From Dokdonella fugitiva (GTDB lineage: Bacteria; Pseudomonadota; Gammaproteobacteria; Xanthomonadales; Rhodanobacteraceae): 64,000 nt of DNA. A program made the translations under genes and the position numbers. The stretch spans positions 1 through 64,000 of the forward strand of contig NZ_SLWQ01000003.1 in assembly GCF_004342425.1 (NCBI RefSeq), in the 5' to 3' direction. The notes beneath the pieces were generated by a model that was given only the letters and a program-made list of their open reading frames with translations, had not been told where the DNA came from and did not search any database. Numbering within the stretch: position 1 is the stretch's first letter; the number at the start of each line of letters is the position of its first letter. This document shows positions 53,557-61,845 of this stretch, piece by piece.

Positions 53557-54474
53557 ATGTTCTTTCGCAATCTCAGCCTGTTCCGTTTTCCTGAAAGTGT
53601 CACTAAAAGCCTCAAACATCTTGCAAAAGACCTCGACTCGCATCGATTGCGCGAATGCGGGCCCCTCGAGCTCTCGACCCGCGGCTTCGTTTCGCCGTAC
53701 GGACGCGACAGCGAGGAGCTGTTGCACCAGACGGGTGCATTTTCGCTCCTCACGATCGGCGCCGAGGAGCGCCTGCTGCCCGGCGTCGTGGTCGCCGAGG
53801 AGCTCGCCGACCGCATCGCGAAGATCGCTGACAAGGAGGGTCGCCGGCCCGGCGCGAAGGAGCGCAAGCGATTGAAAGAAGAGGTGATTTCAGAACTCCT
53901 CCCGCGTGCGTTCATACGCCCGTCACGGCTGTCTGCGTATCTGGATGCCGAGCAGGGCTGGTTCGTCGTCGACAGCGCCAGCCGCAAGGCGGCCGAGGAC
54001 GCGGTGAGCCAGGTGCGCGAGGCGCTCGGCCGTTTCCCGGCGACGCCGATGGCGCCTTCGGAATCCCCGCGGAACCTGATGACGGGCTGGCTCATAGATG
54101 GGAAACTGCCGCCAGGACTGGCACTCGGCGAGGAGGTCGAATTGCGGGATCCGGCCGAGGCCGGCGCGATCGTACGCTGCCGCCGGCAGGACCTTGAATC
54201 GGACGAAATCCGGGAGCATCTGAAGTCGGGCAAGCAGGTCTTCCAGCTTGGCCTCGTGTTCGATGACCGGATGGGGTTCGTGCTCGACGAAGACCTCGTC
54301 GTGCGCAGGCTCCGCTTCCTCGACGTCGTGCTCGACGAGCTCGGCGACGGCACGGCGGAATCGGCGCGCGCCGAGCTCGATGCGACGTTTGCGTTGATGA
54401 CGCTCGAACTCAGGAACCTGGTCGAGCGCCTGGAAAAGTGGTTCGGAATCCCCCGTCCGGGCGAGCGCGACTGA
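53557..54474 (+). CDS. rdgC: Recombination-associated protein RdgC
   Basis: The 305-aa product matches RdgC: 'MFFRNLSLFRFPE' at the start, 'LRECGPLELSTRGFVSPYGR', 'EERLLPGVVVAEELADRIAK' and a C-terminal 'MTLELRNLVERLEKWFGI'. RdgC forms DNA-encircling dimers and restrains RecA. Base composition in the first third is less GC-rich than in adjacent genes. It lies 176 bp after ttcA. Confidence 0.95.
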   Translation: MFFRNLSLFRFPESVTKSLKHLAKDLDSHRLRECGPLELSTRGFVSPYGRDSEELLHQTGAFSLLTIGAEERLLPGVVVAEELADRIAKIADKEGRRPGAKERKRLKEEVISELLPRAFIRPSRLSAYLDAEQGWFVVDSASRKAAEDAVSQVREALGRFPATPMAPSESPRNLMTGWLIDGKLPPGLALGEEVELRDPAEAGAIVRCRRQDLESDEIREHLKSGKQVFQLGLVFDDRMGFVLDEDLVVRRLRFLDVVLDELGDGTAESARAELDATFALMTLELRNLVERLEKWFGIPRPGERD

Positions 54475-54507
54475 GCGCCGCGCGCGCGGGTCTGTCGGAG
54501 AAATGAA

Positions 54508-55263
54508 GTGGAACTTGCGCACGACTACCTTGAACTGGCGACGCCGGCCGGCGAAACGATCAAGGTGCTGCGCAAGAGCCATCCGCAGGCGCGCCGCCTG
54601 CGCCTGACCGTGACGCCGGGCGGTGCGCGCGTCACCTATCCCGAAGGCACTCATCCGGCCCAGGTGTTCGCATTCCTGCGCAAGCACGGTGAATGGCTCG
54701 AGCGCAAGCTCGACGAGCTCAGCCTCGGTTCCGCGCCGCCGCCGCTCAAGCCGGGCGCGGCGACCGTGATGCCGCTGCGCGGCGAAACCACGCGCCTGTC
54801 ATGGCGCGACGGTGCCTATCCGCAGATCGAGCAGATCGACGATCGTCTCGTGCTGACGCTGCCGCGCCCGCACGGCAAGTCGACCCTGCCCGCCGCACGC
54901 GCGCTGCTGCGCTCGTTCCTCGAGGCGCAGATCCGCCGCGACGTGAGCCGCTGGCTCGCGCGGTACTGTCCCGAACTGGGCCGCGCGCCGACCGCGGTCA
55001 AGCTGCGCCCGCTGAAGAGCCTGTGGGGCAGCCTCGATACGCGTGACCGCGTCACGCTCGACCTCGCGCTCGCACTCGCGCCGCCCGCGGCGCTGCGCTA
55101 CGTCGTCGTGCACGAGCTCTGTCACCTGCGCATCCGCAGCCACTCGCCGCGCTTCTGGGCGCTGGTCGAGAAGCTCATGCCGGACTGGCGCGAACAGCGC
55201 GATTGGCTCCGCCTCAACGGCCAGGCGCTGAAGGCCGAACTGAATCGCCTGATCCAGGCCTGA
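54508..55263 (+). CDS. YgjP-like (DUF45) zinc metallopeptidase
   Basis: The 251-aa product has 'VVVHELCHLRIRSHSPRFWA' (HExxH with the third His region) and the family block 'LRPLKSLWGSLDTRDRVTLD'. The N-terminal beta region 'ARRLRLTVTPGGARVTYPEG' is also typical. The start is a GTG at 54508 with GGAG seven bases upstream; the ATG at 54503 is out of frame. It follows rdgC by 33 bp. Substrate unknown. Confidence 0.85.
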   Translation: MELAHDYLELATPAGETIKVLRKSHPQARRLRLTVTPGGARVTYPEGTHPAQVFAFLRKHGEWLERKLDELSLGSAPPPLKPGAATVMPLRGETTRLSWRDGAYPQIEQIDDRLVLTLPRPHGKSTLPAARALLRSFLEAQIRRDVSRWLARYCPELGRAPTAVKLRPLKSLWGSLDTRDRVTLDLALALAPPAALRYVVVHELCHLRIRSHSPRFWALVEKLMPDWREQRDWLRLNGQALKAELNRLIQA

Positions 55264-55496
55264 GCGGAAGACAGAAGAAAGCCTGGACCACGGAGCACAG
55301 GAAGCACGGAGGAGAGGAAACGTTCCTTCGTGCGCTGCGACACGGCGACATGGAAAGCCAGGGCGTGGAAGCATGCATCTCTCGCTTTGGCCAGGCGCTT
55401 CGGCGGCACGCGTTGCGCGTTTCCCGCCGCTGCGACACGGCGACATCGAATAAGAGCCAAGCCTGAAACACGAAGCACATCCGGTGTGCTTCCGTT
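55264..55496. repeat. Purine-biased intergenic repeat region, copy 2
   Basis: This 233-base gap holds 'CTGGACCACGGAGCACAGG', 'AAGCACGGAGGAGAGG', 'GCCTGAAACACGAAGCACA' and two copies of CTGCGACACGGCGACAT (near 55335 and 55431). It is of the same CACGGAG/GAAGCACG type as 19866-20102. No gene is seen. Confidence 0.55.
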
Positions 55497-56351
55497 TCAA
55501 TCGCTCGCCTTGCCCAGCAGCGCATCCGCGACCGCCGCGGCGTTTTCCAGATGCAAGTGGTGGTGGCCGGCGATGCGCGTGACGCGGATGTCCGCGACGC
55601 ACGCCGCGCGCGCGTCCATCATCGCGGCCGGCAGGTAGCTCGTCGGCGGGTCGGCGAGCACGAGGCGCGTGCGTGCGCGGATGCCGGAGAGCATCGCGCG
55701 TACCTGCTCTTCGCCGTAGCGTTGCGGGCTTGCGAGCGTGAGGCGCGGGTCGCTCGACCATACCCAGCCGCCTTCGACCGCCAGCACGCCGCGCGCGACG
55801 ATCGCACGCGCCGCGGCATCGGACAGGTCGTTCGCCAGCATGCGCGCGACGACCGCCTCGTCGAGCGTCGCGAACACGCGCAGCGGCCGGCGCGCGGCGA
55901 ACGCCGCATGCTGGTCGAGCGCGCGGCGCAGCTGCGGCAGCGCGTCCTCGAGCGTCGTCGTCAGCGGGCCGAGGGCTTCCACCAGCAGCAGTTCACCGAC
56001 GCGTTCCGGATAGGCGGCTGCGAACAGGCTCGCCAGCGTGCCGCCGAGCGAATGGCCGAGCAGGTCGACGCGTGTCCAGCCGAAATGCCCGAGCACGGCG
56101 CCGATATCGTCGAAGTAGTCGACGTAGTGGTACCAGGCCCCCGGCGCGATGTGCGAGGAATGGCCGTGGCCGCGCAGGTCGAGCGCGACCACCTGCCAGC
56201 GCTCGGCGAGCAGCGGCGCGAGCTGGTCGAACGAACCGGCGTTGTCGAGCCAGCCGTGCAGGGCGAGCAGCGGCGGTGAACCTTCGTCGCCCCAGCGTTT
56301 CGCGGCGAGCGTCGCCATCGGCAAGGCGATGCGCAGCTCCTCAGCGCGCAT
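55497..56351 (-). CDS. Alpha/beta hydrolase
   Basis: The 284-aa product has 'PPLLALHGWLDNAGSFDQLA', 'VVALDLRGHGHSSH', the nucleophile elbow 'VDLLGHSLGGTLASLFAAAY' and a C-terminal His in 'VTRIAGHHHLHLENAAAV'. It is a soluble hydrolase of the serine esterase/epoxide-hydrolase type; substrate not predictable. The start overlaps the hemH end by 11 bp, so they likely form one transcript. Confidence 0.88.
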   Translation of the reverse strand: MRAEELRIALPMATLAAKRWGDEGSPPLLALHGWLDNAGSFDQLAPLLAERWQVVALDLRGHGHSSHIAPGAWYHYVDYFDDIGAVLGHFGWTRVDLLGHSLGGTLASLFAAAYPERVGELLLVEALGPLTTTLEDALPQLRRALDQHAAFAARRPLRVFATLDEAVVARMLANDLSDAAARAIVARGVLAVEGGWVWSSDPRLTLASPQRYGEEQVRAMLSGIRARTRLVLADPPTSYLPAAMMDARAACVADIRVTRIAGHHHLHLENAAAVADALLGKASD

Positions 56352-57453
56352 CGCGGAATCGTTCGCGCCGCGCGCGCGCGGCCGCCTGTTGCGCCTGTGC
56401 ACGCGCCGCATCCCAGCCCGGATCGAACTCGTTCCAGCCCTGGCCGTGGCGCAGCACGAGCTCGGCCAGCGCCGCCACGTGGTCGTCACCCGCGTTGAGC
56501 GCGGGAATGTATTCGAACCGCTCGCCGCCCGCGTGCAGGAAGCGCGCATGGTTGCCGATAGCGATCTCCTCGAGTGTCTCGAGGCAGTCGACCGCGAAGC
56601 CGGGACAGAGCACCTGCACGTGCCTGATCCCTTCGCCGGGCAGCGCGGCGAGCGTCGCCTCGGTGTACGGCTGCAGCCACTTCGCGCGACCGACGCGCGA
56701 CTGGAACGTGACGAGCAGTTCGGGCTCCTCGAGGCCGAGGCGTTCGCGCAATCGCCGCGCGGTCGCCTGGCATTGGCAGAAATACGGGTCGCCGGCGAGC
56801 AGGTTCCGCTCAGGAATGCCGTGGAACGAAAGCAGCAGGCGCCCGGCGCGGCCGTGGCGCTGCCAGTGCGCCTCGACGCTGCGCGCGAGCGCTTCGACGT
56901 AGAGCGGCTCGGCGTGGTAGTCGTTGATGAAGCGCTGCTCCGGCGGCCAGCGCCAGCCGGCGAACTCGCGCGCGATCGCGTCGAACACGGAGGCGGTCGT
57001 CGTCGCCGAGTACTGCGGGAACAGCGGCAGCACGAGCAGTCGCCGCACGCCGGCCGCGGCGAAGTCGCGCAGGGCCGCGCGCAGGCCCGGGCGGCCGTAG
57101 CGCATCGCATGGCGGACCAGGATCGGACCGGGACGTTGCGCCTGCAGCGCGGCCTGCAGCCGCTGCGCGAGCGCGGCGGTGCCGAGCGCGAGCGGCGAGC
57201 CTTCCGGGGTCCAGATCCGCTGGTACAGCGCGGCCGAGCGCGCGGGTCGCACGCGCAGCACGTAGCCGTGCAGGATGAGGCGCCAGAGCCAGCGCGGCAG
57301 TTCGACCACGCGCGGGTCGCCGAGGAATTCGGCGAGGTAGCGCCGTACCGCCCGCGGCGTGGCCGCGTCGGGCGTACCGAGGTTGACGAGCAGCACGCCG
57401 GCCGCGGCAGGGTCGCCGTGGCGATGGTTCGACAATCCGAAATAGCGCGGCAT
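56341..57453 (-). CDS. hemH: Ferrochelatase
   Basis: The 370-aa product has 'AGVLLVNLGTPDAATPRAVR', 'MRYGRPGLRAALRDFAAAGV', 'LVLPLFPQYSATTTASVFDA', the catalytic 'LLLSFHGIPERNLLAGDPYF' His region and 'VQVLCPGFAVDCLETLEEIA' with the conserved Glu motif. It inserts ferrous iron into protoporphyrin IX. Start MPRYFGLSNH was chosen by length; MAPLPEAT at 57477 is an equally open alternative. It overlaps the hydrolase gene by 11 bp. Confidence 0.93.
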   Translation of the reverse strand: MPRYFGLSNHRHGDPAAAGVLLVNLGTPDAATPRAVRRYLAEFLGDPRVVELPRWLWRLILHGYVLRVRPARSAALYQRIWTPEGSPLALGTAALAQRLQAALQAQRPGPILVRHAMRYGRPGLRAALRDFAAAGVRRLLVLPLFPQYSATTTASVFDAIAREFAGWRWPPEQRFINDYHAEPLYVEALARSVEAHWQRHGRAGRLLLSFHGIPERNLLAGDPYFCQCQATARRLRERLGLEEPELLVTFQSRVGRAKWLQPYTEATLAALPGEGIRHVQVLCPGFAVDCLETLEEIAIGNHARFLHAGGERFEYIPALNAGDDHVAALAELVLRHGQGWNEFDPGWDAARAQAQQAAARARRERFRDAR

Positions 57454-57606
57454 CGTGGCTTCGGGCAGGGGCGCCATCGCGCGGCGACCCGCGGGGCGAG
57501 GCGGCCGGACGCTAAGGTTTTGACGGCGTTGAGGTTGCTGGTAGACTCGGGCCGCCACCGCGGAACACCGCGGGGCTGACGATTACCATAACGATAACAT
57601 GCCGCC

Positions 57607-58530
57607 ATGCGCCCACTGACCTGCGTCATCGCAGCAGGGATGCTTGCCGTCGCCGCCGTACCGGCGCAGGCGGCGACCGCCTATGGAGAGGCGTTCGACA
57701 CGCTCTACCGCATCGACCTCGACAAGCACGAGGCGACCCGCGTCGGCGCGGCCGGCCGTCATGCCGGCCAGCTGATCGGCAACATCAGTGGCCTCGCGCC
57801 GCAGGACGACGGCGTGATGTACGCGGTGGCCGGCGCGCTGAAGCTGCTCATCGCGCTCGACACCTCGACCGGCGAGGCGCGCATCGTCGGCGATCTCGGC
57901 CTCTCGGGCCAGGGTGATCCGAACCACAACGACGCTCTCGACCTCAACATGACGGCGAGTTGCGACGGCACGCTCTGGCTCGTGTCGGCGATCGCCGACA
58001 AGCTGTGGACGGTCGATCCGGCCAACGGCAGCGCAACCCTCGTCGGGCCGACCGGGCACACGATCACCGGCCTCGTCGCGCGCGGCGGCACGCTCTACGG
58101 CGCGGGCGGCAAGGGCGACAACACGTTCTACCGGATCGATCGCGAAACCGGTGCGGCCACCGCGATCGGCTCGTTCGGTCCCGAGTTGCAGCGCTGGGTC
58201 AACTCGATCTCGATGAGTTTCGACGAAACCGGCAGGCTGTGGGCGGTCATCAACTACGTGCCGCCCGAGCACGACAACGACGCCATCGCCGACTGGAGCG
58301 ATCTGGCGACGATCGACCCGGACACCGGCGTCGTGCACATCGTCGGGCCGATCACCGGGCCCGAATCCCTGCGCAAGGTCGGCATCAAGGGCTTCACGAC
58401 CGGTGCCGGTCCGTGTGCCGCGGGCGCCGCGCCCGCGGCCGCGCCGGTCGGCACGCCGCTCGCGCTCGGCGTGCTCGCGCTCCTGCTCGTCGCCGCGGCG
58501 ACGCTGCACCGGCGCCGCCAGCCCGCCTGA
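57607..58530 (+). CDS. Secreted beta-propeller-like protein with C-terminal membrane sorting-like tail
   Basis: The 307-aa product has a signal peptide (MRPLTCVIAAGMLAVAAVPA) and five repeats with the pattern 'LYRIDxxTGxAxxVG' ('LYRIDLDKHEATRVG', 'LIALDTSTGEARIVG', 'LWTVDPANGSATLVG', 'FYRIDRETGAATAIG', 'LATIDPDTGVVHIVG'), suggesting a beta-propeller. The tail 'PVGTPLALGVLALLLVAAAT' followed by LHRRRQPA is a short hydrophobic helix plus Arg cluster, like the IPTL/PEP-CTERM family of exosortase-type signals but without a classic motif. Function unknown. Confidence 0.8.
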   Translation: MRPLTCVIAAGMLAVAAVPAQAATAYGEAFDTLYRIDLDKHEATRVGAAGRHAGQLIGNISGLAPQDDGVMYAVAGALKLLIALDTSTGEARIVGDLGLSGQGDPNHNDALDLNMTASCDGTLWLVSAIADKLWTVDPANGSATLVGPTGHTITGLVARGGTLYGAGGKGDNTFYRIDRETGAATAIGSFGPELQRWVNSISMSFDETGRLWAVINYVPPEHDNDAIADWSDLATIDPDTGVVHIVGPITGPESLRKVGIKGFTTGAGPCAAGAAPAAAPVGTPLALGVLALLLVAAATLHRRRQPA

Positions 58531-58597
58531 ACGGGCTTCATCGCCGGCTCAGCTCGCGCCGATTAACGTGGGTCGAATCCACCTGCCGGAGTCGCGC

Positions 58598-59278
58598 ATG
58601 CGTGCCGCCTTGTTCGTCCTGCTTTCCGTCGTGCTCGCCTCGATGACCCACCCGGCGCGCGCCGGGGAAGAGGAGAACAAGCTCGCCGAAAATGCCGTGC
58701 GCGTGCTCAAGGAGGTCATGGAAGCGCCCGACAGGGCGATACCGCGGGACCTGCTCGAGAATGCGCATGCGATTGCGGTCGTGCCCGACGTGATCAAGGC
58801 CGGCCTCGTCATCGGCGGCCGCCACGGCAGAGGCCTCATCGCGGTGAAGACGCGCGACGGCGTCTGGTCGAATCCTTCGTTCGTGAGCATGACCGGCGGC
58901 AGCATCGGCTTCCAGGCCGGCGTGTCCTCGACCGACGTGATCCTCGTCTTCCGCACGCAGCGCGGCGTGGATTCGATCGTGCACGGCAAGTTCACGCTCG
59001 GCGCCGACGCGTCCGCCGCGGCCGGCCCGGTCGGCCGTTCCGCGCAGGCGTCCACCGACGCCCAGCTCAAGGCCGAGATCTATTCCTACTCGCGTGCGCG
59101 CGGGCTGTTCGCGGGCGCGGCGCTCGACGGCACCGCGCTCAAGATCGACAACGACGCGAACCAGGCCGTCTACGGCAGCGGCGTGACCGCGCGCCGCATC
59201 TTCGAAGGCGGCGTGTCCGGCGTGCCGAACGTGGTCGTGGACTTCCGCGACCTGCTGGAGGAGTACACTACGAAGTAA
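58598..59278 (+). CDS. SYLF (Ysc84-like) lipid-binding domain protein
   Basis: The 226-aa product has a signal peptide (FVLLSVVLASMTHPARAG) and a SYLF domain: 'AHAIAVVPDVIKAGLVIGGR', 'GRGLIAVKTRDGVWSNPSFV', 'GGSIGFQAGVSSTDVILVFR' and 'YSYSRARGLFAGAALDGTAL'. Periplasmic or outer-membrane-associated phosphoinositide/lipid-binding folds of this sort are common in proteobacteria; role unknown. It is located 39 bp before tatA. Confidence 0.9.
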   Translation: MRAALFVLLSVVLASMTHPARAGEEENKLAENAVRVLKEVMEAPDRAIPRDLLENAHAIAVVPDVIKAGLVIGGRHGRGLIAVKTRDGVWSNPSFVSMTGGSIGFQAGVSSTDVILVFRTQRGVDSIVHGKFTLGADASAAAGPVGRSAQASTDAQLKAEIYSYSRARGLFAGAALDGTALKIDNDANQAVYGSGVTARRIFEGGVSGVPNVVVDFRDLLEEYTTK

Positions 59279-59317
59279 CGCGACGCGCCGCGTCGGTCAT
59301 TTCGTCGGGTAGTCCCC

Positions 59318-59545
59318 ATGGGTAGTTTCAGCATCTGGCACTGGTTGGTCCTGCTGGCGATCATCGCCCTCCTGTTCGGCACCAAGAAGCTGCGCAACGT
59401 CGGCGAAGACGTCGGCGCGGCGATCAAGGGCTTCAAGAAGGGCATGCAGGACGGCGACGACGACCCGGCCCGGCTCAAGGCCGATCCGCCGCCGTCGAAC
59501 ACGGCCGGCTCCACGAGCAGCAGCAAGACCGAACGCGTCGACTGA
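59318..59545 (+). CDS. tatA: Sec-independent protein translocase TatA
   Basis: The 75-aa product has the N-terminal membrane helix ('[20 protein letters not shown]') and amphipathic helix ('[18 protein letters not shown]') of TatA. It forms the protein-conducting pore of the twin-arginine pathway. It is the first of a tatABC cluster. Confidence 0.96.
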   Translation: MGSFSIWHWLVLLAIIALLFGTKKLRNVGEDVGAAIKGFKKGMQDGDDDPARLKADPPPSNTAGSTSSSKTERVD

Positions 59546-59586
59546 CGCGCGGGCGCGCGCAACCGCGCCATTCCCCGGGATTCGCC

Positions 59587-59901
59587 ATGTTCGACGTCGG
59601 CTTCAGCGAGATCGCGCTCGTCGCGGTCGTCGCCCTGCTCGTGCTCGGCCCCGAGCGCCTGCCGCGTGTCGCGCGCACGGCAGGGGCGCTCGTGCGCCGC
59701 GCGCGCGCGAGCTGGCAGAACGTGCGCAGCGAGATCGAACGCGAACTCGCCGCCGAGGACCTCAGGAAATCGATCGACGAGGCCCGTCGCGCCGCCGACG
59801 TGCGCGCCGACGTGCACGCGACGGCGGCCGACGTCGAGGCCGCGGTGCGTACGCCTCCCCCCACCACGCCGCCAGCAGCGCCGACCGATGAGCGAACCTG
59901 A
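59587..59901 (+). CDS. tatB: Sec-independent protein translocase TatB
   Basis: The 104-aa product has 'MFDVGFSEIALVAVVALLVL', 'GPERLPRVARTAGALVRRAR' and an Ala/Pro-rich tail, as in TatB. It binds Tat signal peptides together with TatC. It overlaps tatC by 14 bp. Confidence 0.95.
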   Translation: MFDVGFSEIALVAVVALLVLGPERLPRVARTAGALVRRARASWQNVRSEIERELAAEDLRKSIDEARRAADVRADVHATAADVEAAVRTPPPTTPPAAPTDERT

Positions 59902-60649
59902 GCACGACGGCGAGCAGTCCTTCATCTCGCACCTGGTCGAACTGCGCGAGCGCCTGCTCAAGGCGGTCGCCGCGGTGCTGCTCGTGCTCCTCGCGCTCAT
60001 GCCGTTCGCCAACAAGCTCTATGGTTGGCTCGCGCTGCCGCTGATCCGCCACCTGCCGCAGGGCGGCACGATGATCGCGACCGAGGTCGCCTCGCCGTTC
60101 CTGACCCCGCTCAAGCTCGCCTTCTTCGTCGCGTTGTTCATCGCGATCCCGTTCGTGCTGTACCAGCTCTGGGCGTTCGTCGCGCCGGGGCTGTACCGCC
60201 ATGAAAAGCGGCTCGCCGTGCCGATCCTCGTTTCGTCGGTGATCCTCTTCTACATCGGCTGCGCGTTCGCCTATTTCCTCGTGCTGCCCGCGGTATTCGC
60301 CTTCATGACCGGCATCGCGCCGGCGGGGGTCGCGGTGACGCCGGATATCGGCCGTTACCTCGATTTCGTGCTCATGCTGTTCCTCGCCTTCGGCCTCTGC
60401 TTCGAGGTGCCGGTCGTGCTGGTCATCCTCGTCGCGCTCGGCCTCGTCACGCCGGAACAGCTTGCCGGCAGCCGCCGCTACGCGATCGTCGGGGCGTTCG
60501 CGATCGCCGCCGTGCTGACCCCGCCCGACGTGCTGTCGCAGACGATGCTCGCCGTGCCGATGTGCCTGCTCTACGAGGTCGGCATCTTCGGCGCACGCAC
60601 CTTCGCCCGCCCCGCGCCAGCCCCCACCGACCCCGCTTCCGGGGCCTGA
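59888..60649 (+). CDS. tatC: Sec-independent protein translocase TatC
   Basis: The 253-aa product has six membrane helices and the conserved N-terminal 'SFISHLVELRERLLKAVAAV', 'FVAPGLYRHEKRLA', and 'VLTPPDVLSQTMLAVPMCLL'. It is the core receptor of the Tat translocase. It overlaps tatB by 14 bp. Confidence 0.96.
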   Translation: MSEPEHDGEQSFISHLVELRERLLKAVAAVLLVLLALMPFANKLYGWLALPLIRHLPQGGTMIATEVASPFLTPLKLAFFVALFIAIPFVLYQLWAFVAPGLYRHEKRLAVPILVSSVILFYIGCAFAYFLVLPAVFAFMTGIAPAGVAVTPDIGRYLDFVLMLFLAFGLCFEVPVVLVILVALGLVTPEQLAGSRRYAIVGAFAIAAVLTPPDVLSQTMLAVPMCLLYEVGIFGARTFARPAPAPTDPASGA

Positions 60650-60797
60650 CGACCCGCCCGGCGCCCGGCCGGTCGCGGCAAATCCCCTGCATGCCGGACG
60701 CCGCGGGCCGGCCTCCGGCCGCCCCGCCGCGTGCTTCCCGGTTACAAATCGTCACACAGTTGCCCGCCCGGGCCTACCTGTCGCCCCCCAATCACAG

Positions 60798-60826
60798 TTA
60801 CACTTCTAAAACAGTCAAAATAAAGT
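60798..60826 (+). promoter_or_regulatory. Candidate promoter of the small RHH-like gene
   Basis: TTACAC (60798-60803) and TAAAGT (60821-60826) are 17 bases apart in a strikingly A/T-rich patch (60790-60830) following the GC-rich end of tatC. The start codon is 31 bp downstream. Confidence 0.5.
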
Positions 60827-60856
60827 GCGGTTACACCACCGGTGCCGGGAGAGAAC

Positions 60857-61072
60857 ATGAAGAAGTCCACAGTTGCTGCAGAAACCGACGACGCGCGCGA
60901 CGCCAGCCTGCGCGTTTCCAAGCGCGTACGTGACAGCCTCAAGGCCGCGGCGGCGGTCATGGGCCGCCCGCTGTACGACGTCACCAACGAAGCGATCAGC
61001 GACTACCTGTCCGGCCTCAAGCTCGGCGACCCGCTCGCCGCGATCCGCCGCGCGGGCCGCGCCCGCAAGTAG
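60857..61072 (+). CDS. Small ribbon-helix-helix-like protein
   Basis: The 71-aa product has 'DASLRVSKRVRDSLKAAAAV', 'MGRPLYDVTNEAISDYLSGL' and a basic C-terminus, the beta-helix-helix pattern of small DNA-binding RHH proteins such as antitoxins or plasmid-type repressors. GGGAGA lies before the ATG. No toxin gene is adjacent, so it may be a solitary transcription factor. Confidence 0.65.
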   Translation: MKKSTVAAETDDARDASLRVSKRVRDSLKAAAAVMGRPLYDVTNEAISDYLSGLKLGDPLAAIRRAGRARK

Positions 61073-61096
61073 TCCGGGGGTGGCGCCGGAGTGCGC

Positions 61097-61845
61097 TCAG
61101 GCGCGCGCCAGCGCGATCGAGCGGAAGCGACGCAGCAGCCGGCGGCCGCCGGCGCGGGCGCGTGTGCGCGCGCCGGGCAACAGGGCGCCGGGCAATCGCC
61201 TGGGCGGCGCGAGGGCGCCGTTGCAGGTAGCCGCGCATGATTCGACGCTGAATTCGGCGTGGAACTGCAGTCCCCAGGCGCGCGGCGCGTAGCGCACCGC
61301 ATGGTGCGGGTCGTGCGCCGAGCGCGCCAGCACGACCGCTCCCGCGGGCAGTTCGAGCACGCTCTGCTGGTGCGAGGCGTGGGCGACGAAGCGTGCCGGG
61401 GCCGCCGCGAGCAGCGCGTCGTCGGCCGCCGCGGGAAGGCGCTCGATGGCGACCGTACCGATCTCGCGGCCGCTCGCGTGGTAGTCGACGCGCCCGCCGA
61501 GCGCATGGGCGAGCAGCTGATGGCCGTAGCAGACGCCGAGGATCGGCAGGCCCAGCGCGACCGCGTCGCGCAACCAGGCCGCCGCCGCCTCGCTCCAGGG
61601 CAGCCGTTCGCTGACCATCGCCGGCGATCCGGTCACGATCGCGGCCGCATAGCGCGCGGGCCGGGCAGCGCCTCGCCCGCGTGCGCGCGCACGACCTCGA
61701 CCTCGCGCCGGTGCAGGCCGGCGCCATGGCGGAACCAGTCCGGGAAATCGCCGTGGCGCGCGCGTACCGCGGGCAGCGTGCTGCCGGTCTGGAGGATCAG
61801 GAATCGCGCGGCGGATCGGCGTTCAGTCGGTCGGCGGCAGGACAT
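61097..61845 (-). pseudogene. Class I glutamine amidotransferase, frameshifted
   Basis: Three reading frames together give a class I glutamine amidotransferase of the GMP-synthase-like type. The N-terminal part (frame ending at 61633) reads 'FLILQTGSTLPAVRARHGDF' and 'PDWFRHGAGLHRREVEVVRA'. The next frame, after a shift near 61656-61666, reads 'VTGSPAMVSERLPWSEAAAA', the nucleophile 'PILGVCYGHQLLAHALGG' and 'WGLQFHAEFSVE'. A second shift near 61238-61244 is needed for 'IMRGYLQR'. Each break fits loss of one base. It overlaps the end of the ATPase gene. Either a real pseudogene or sequence errors. Confidence 0.75.
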
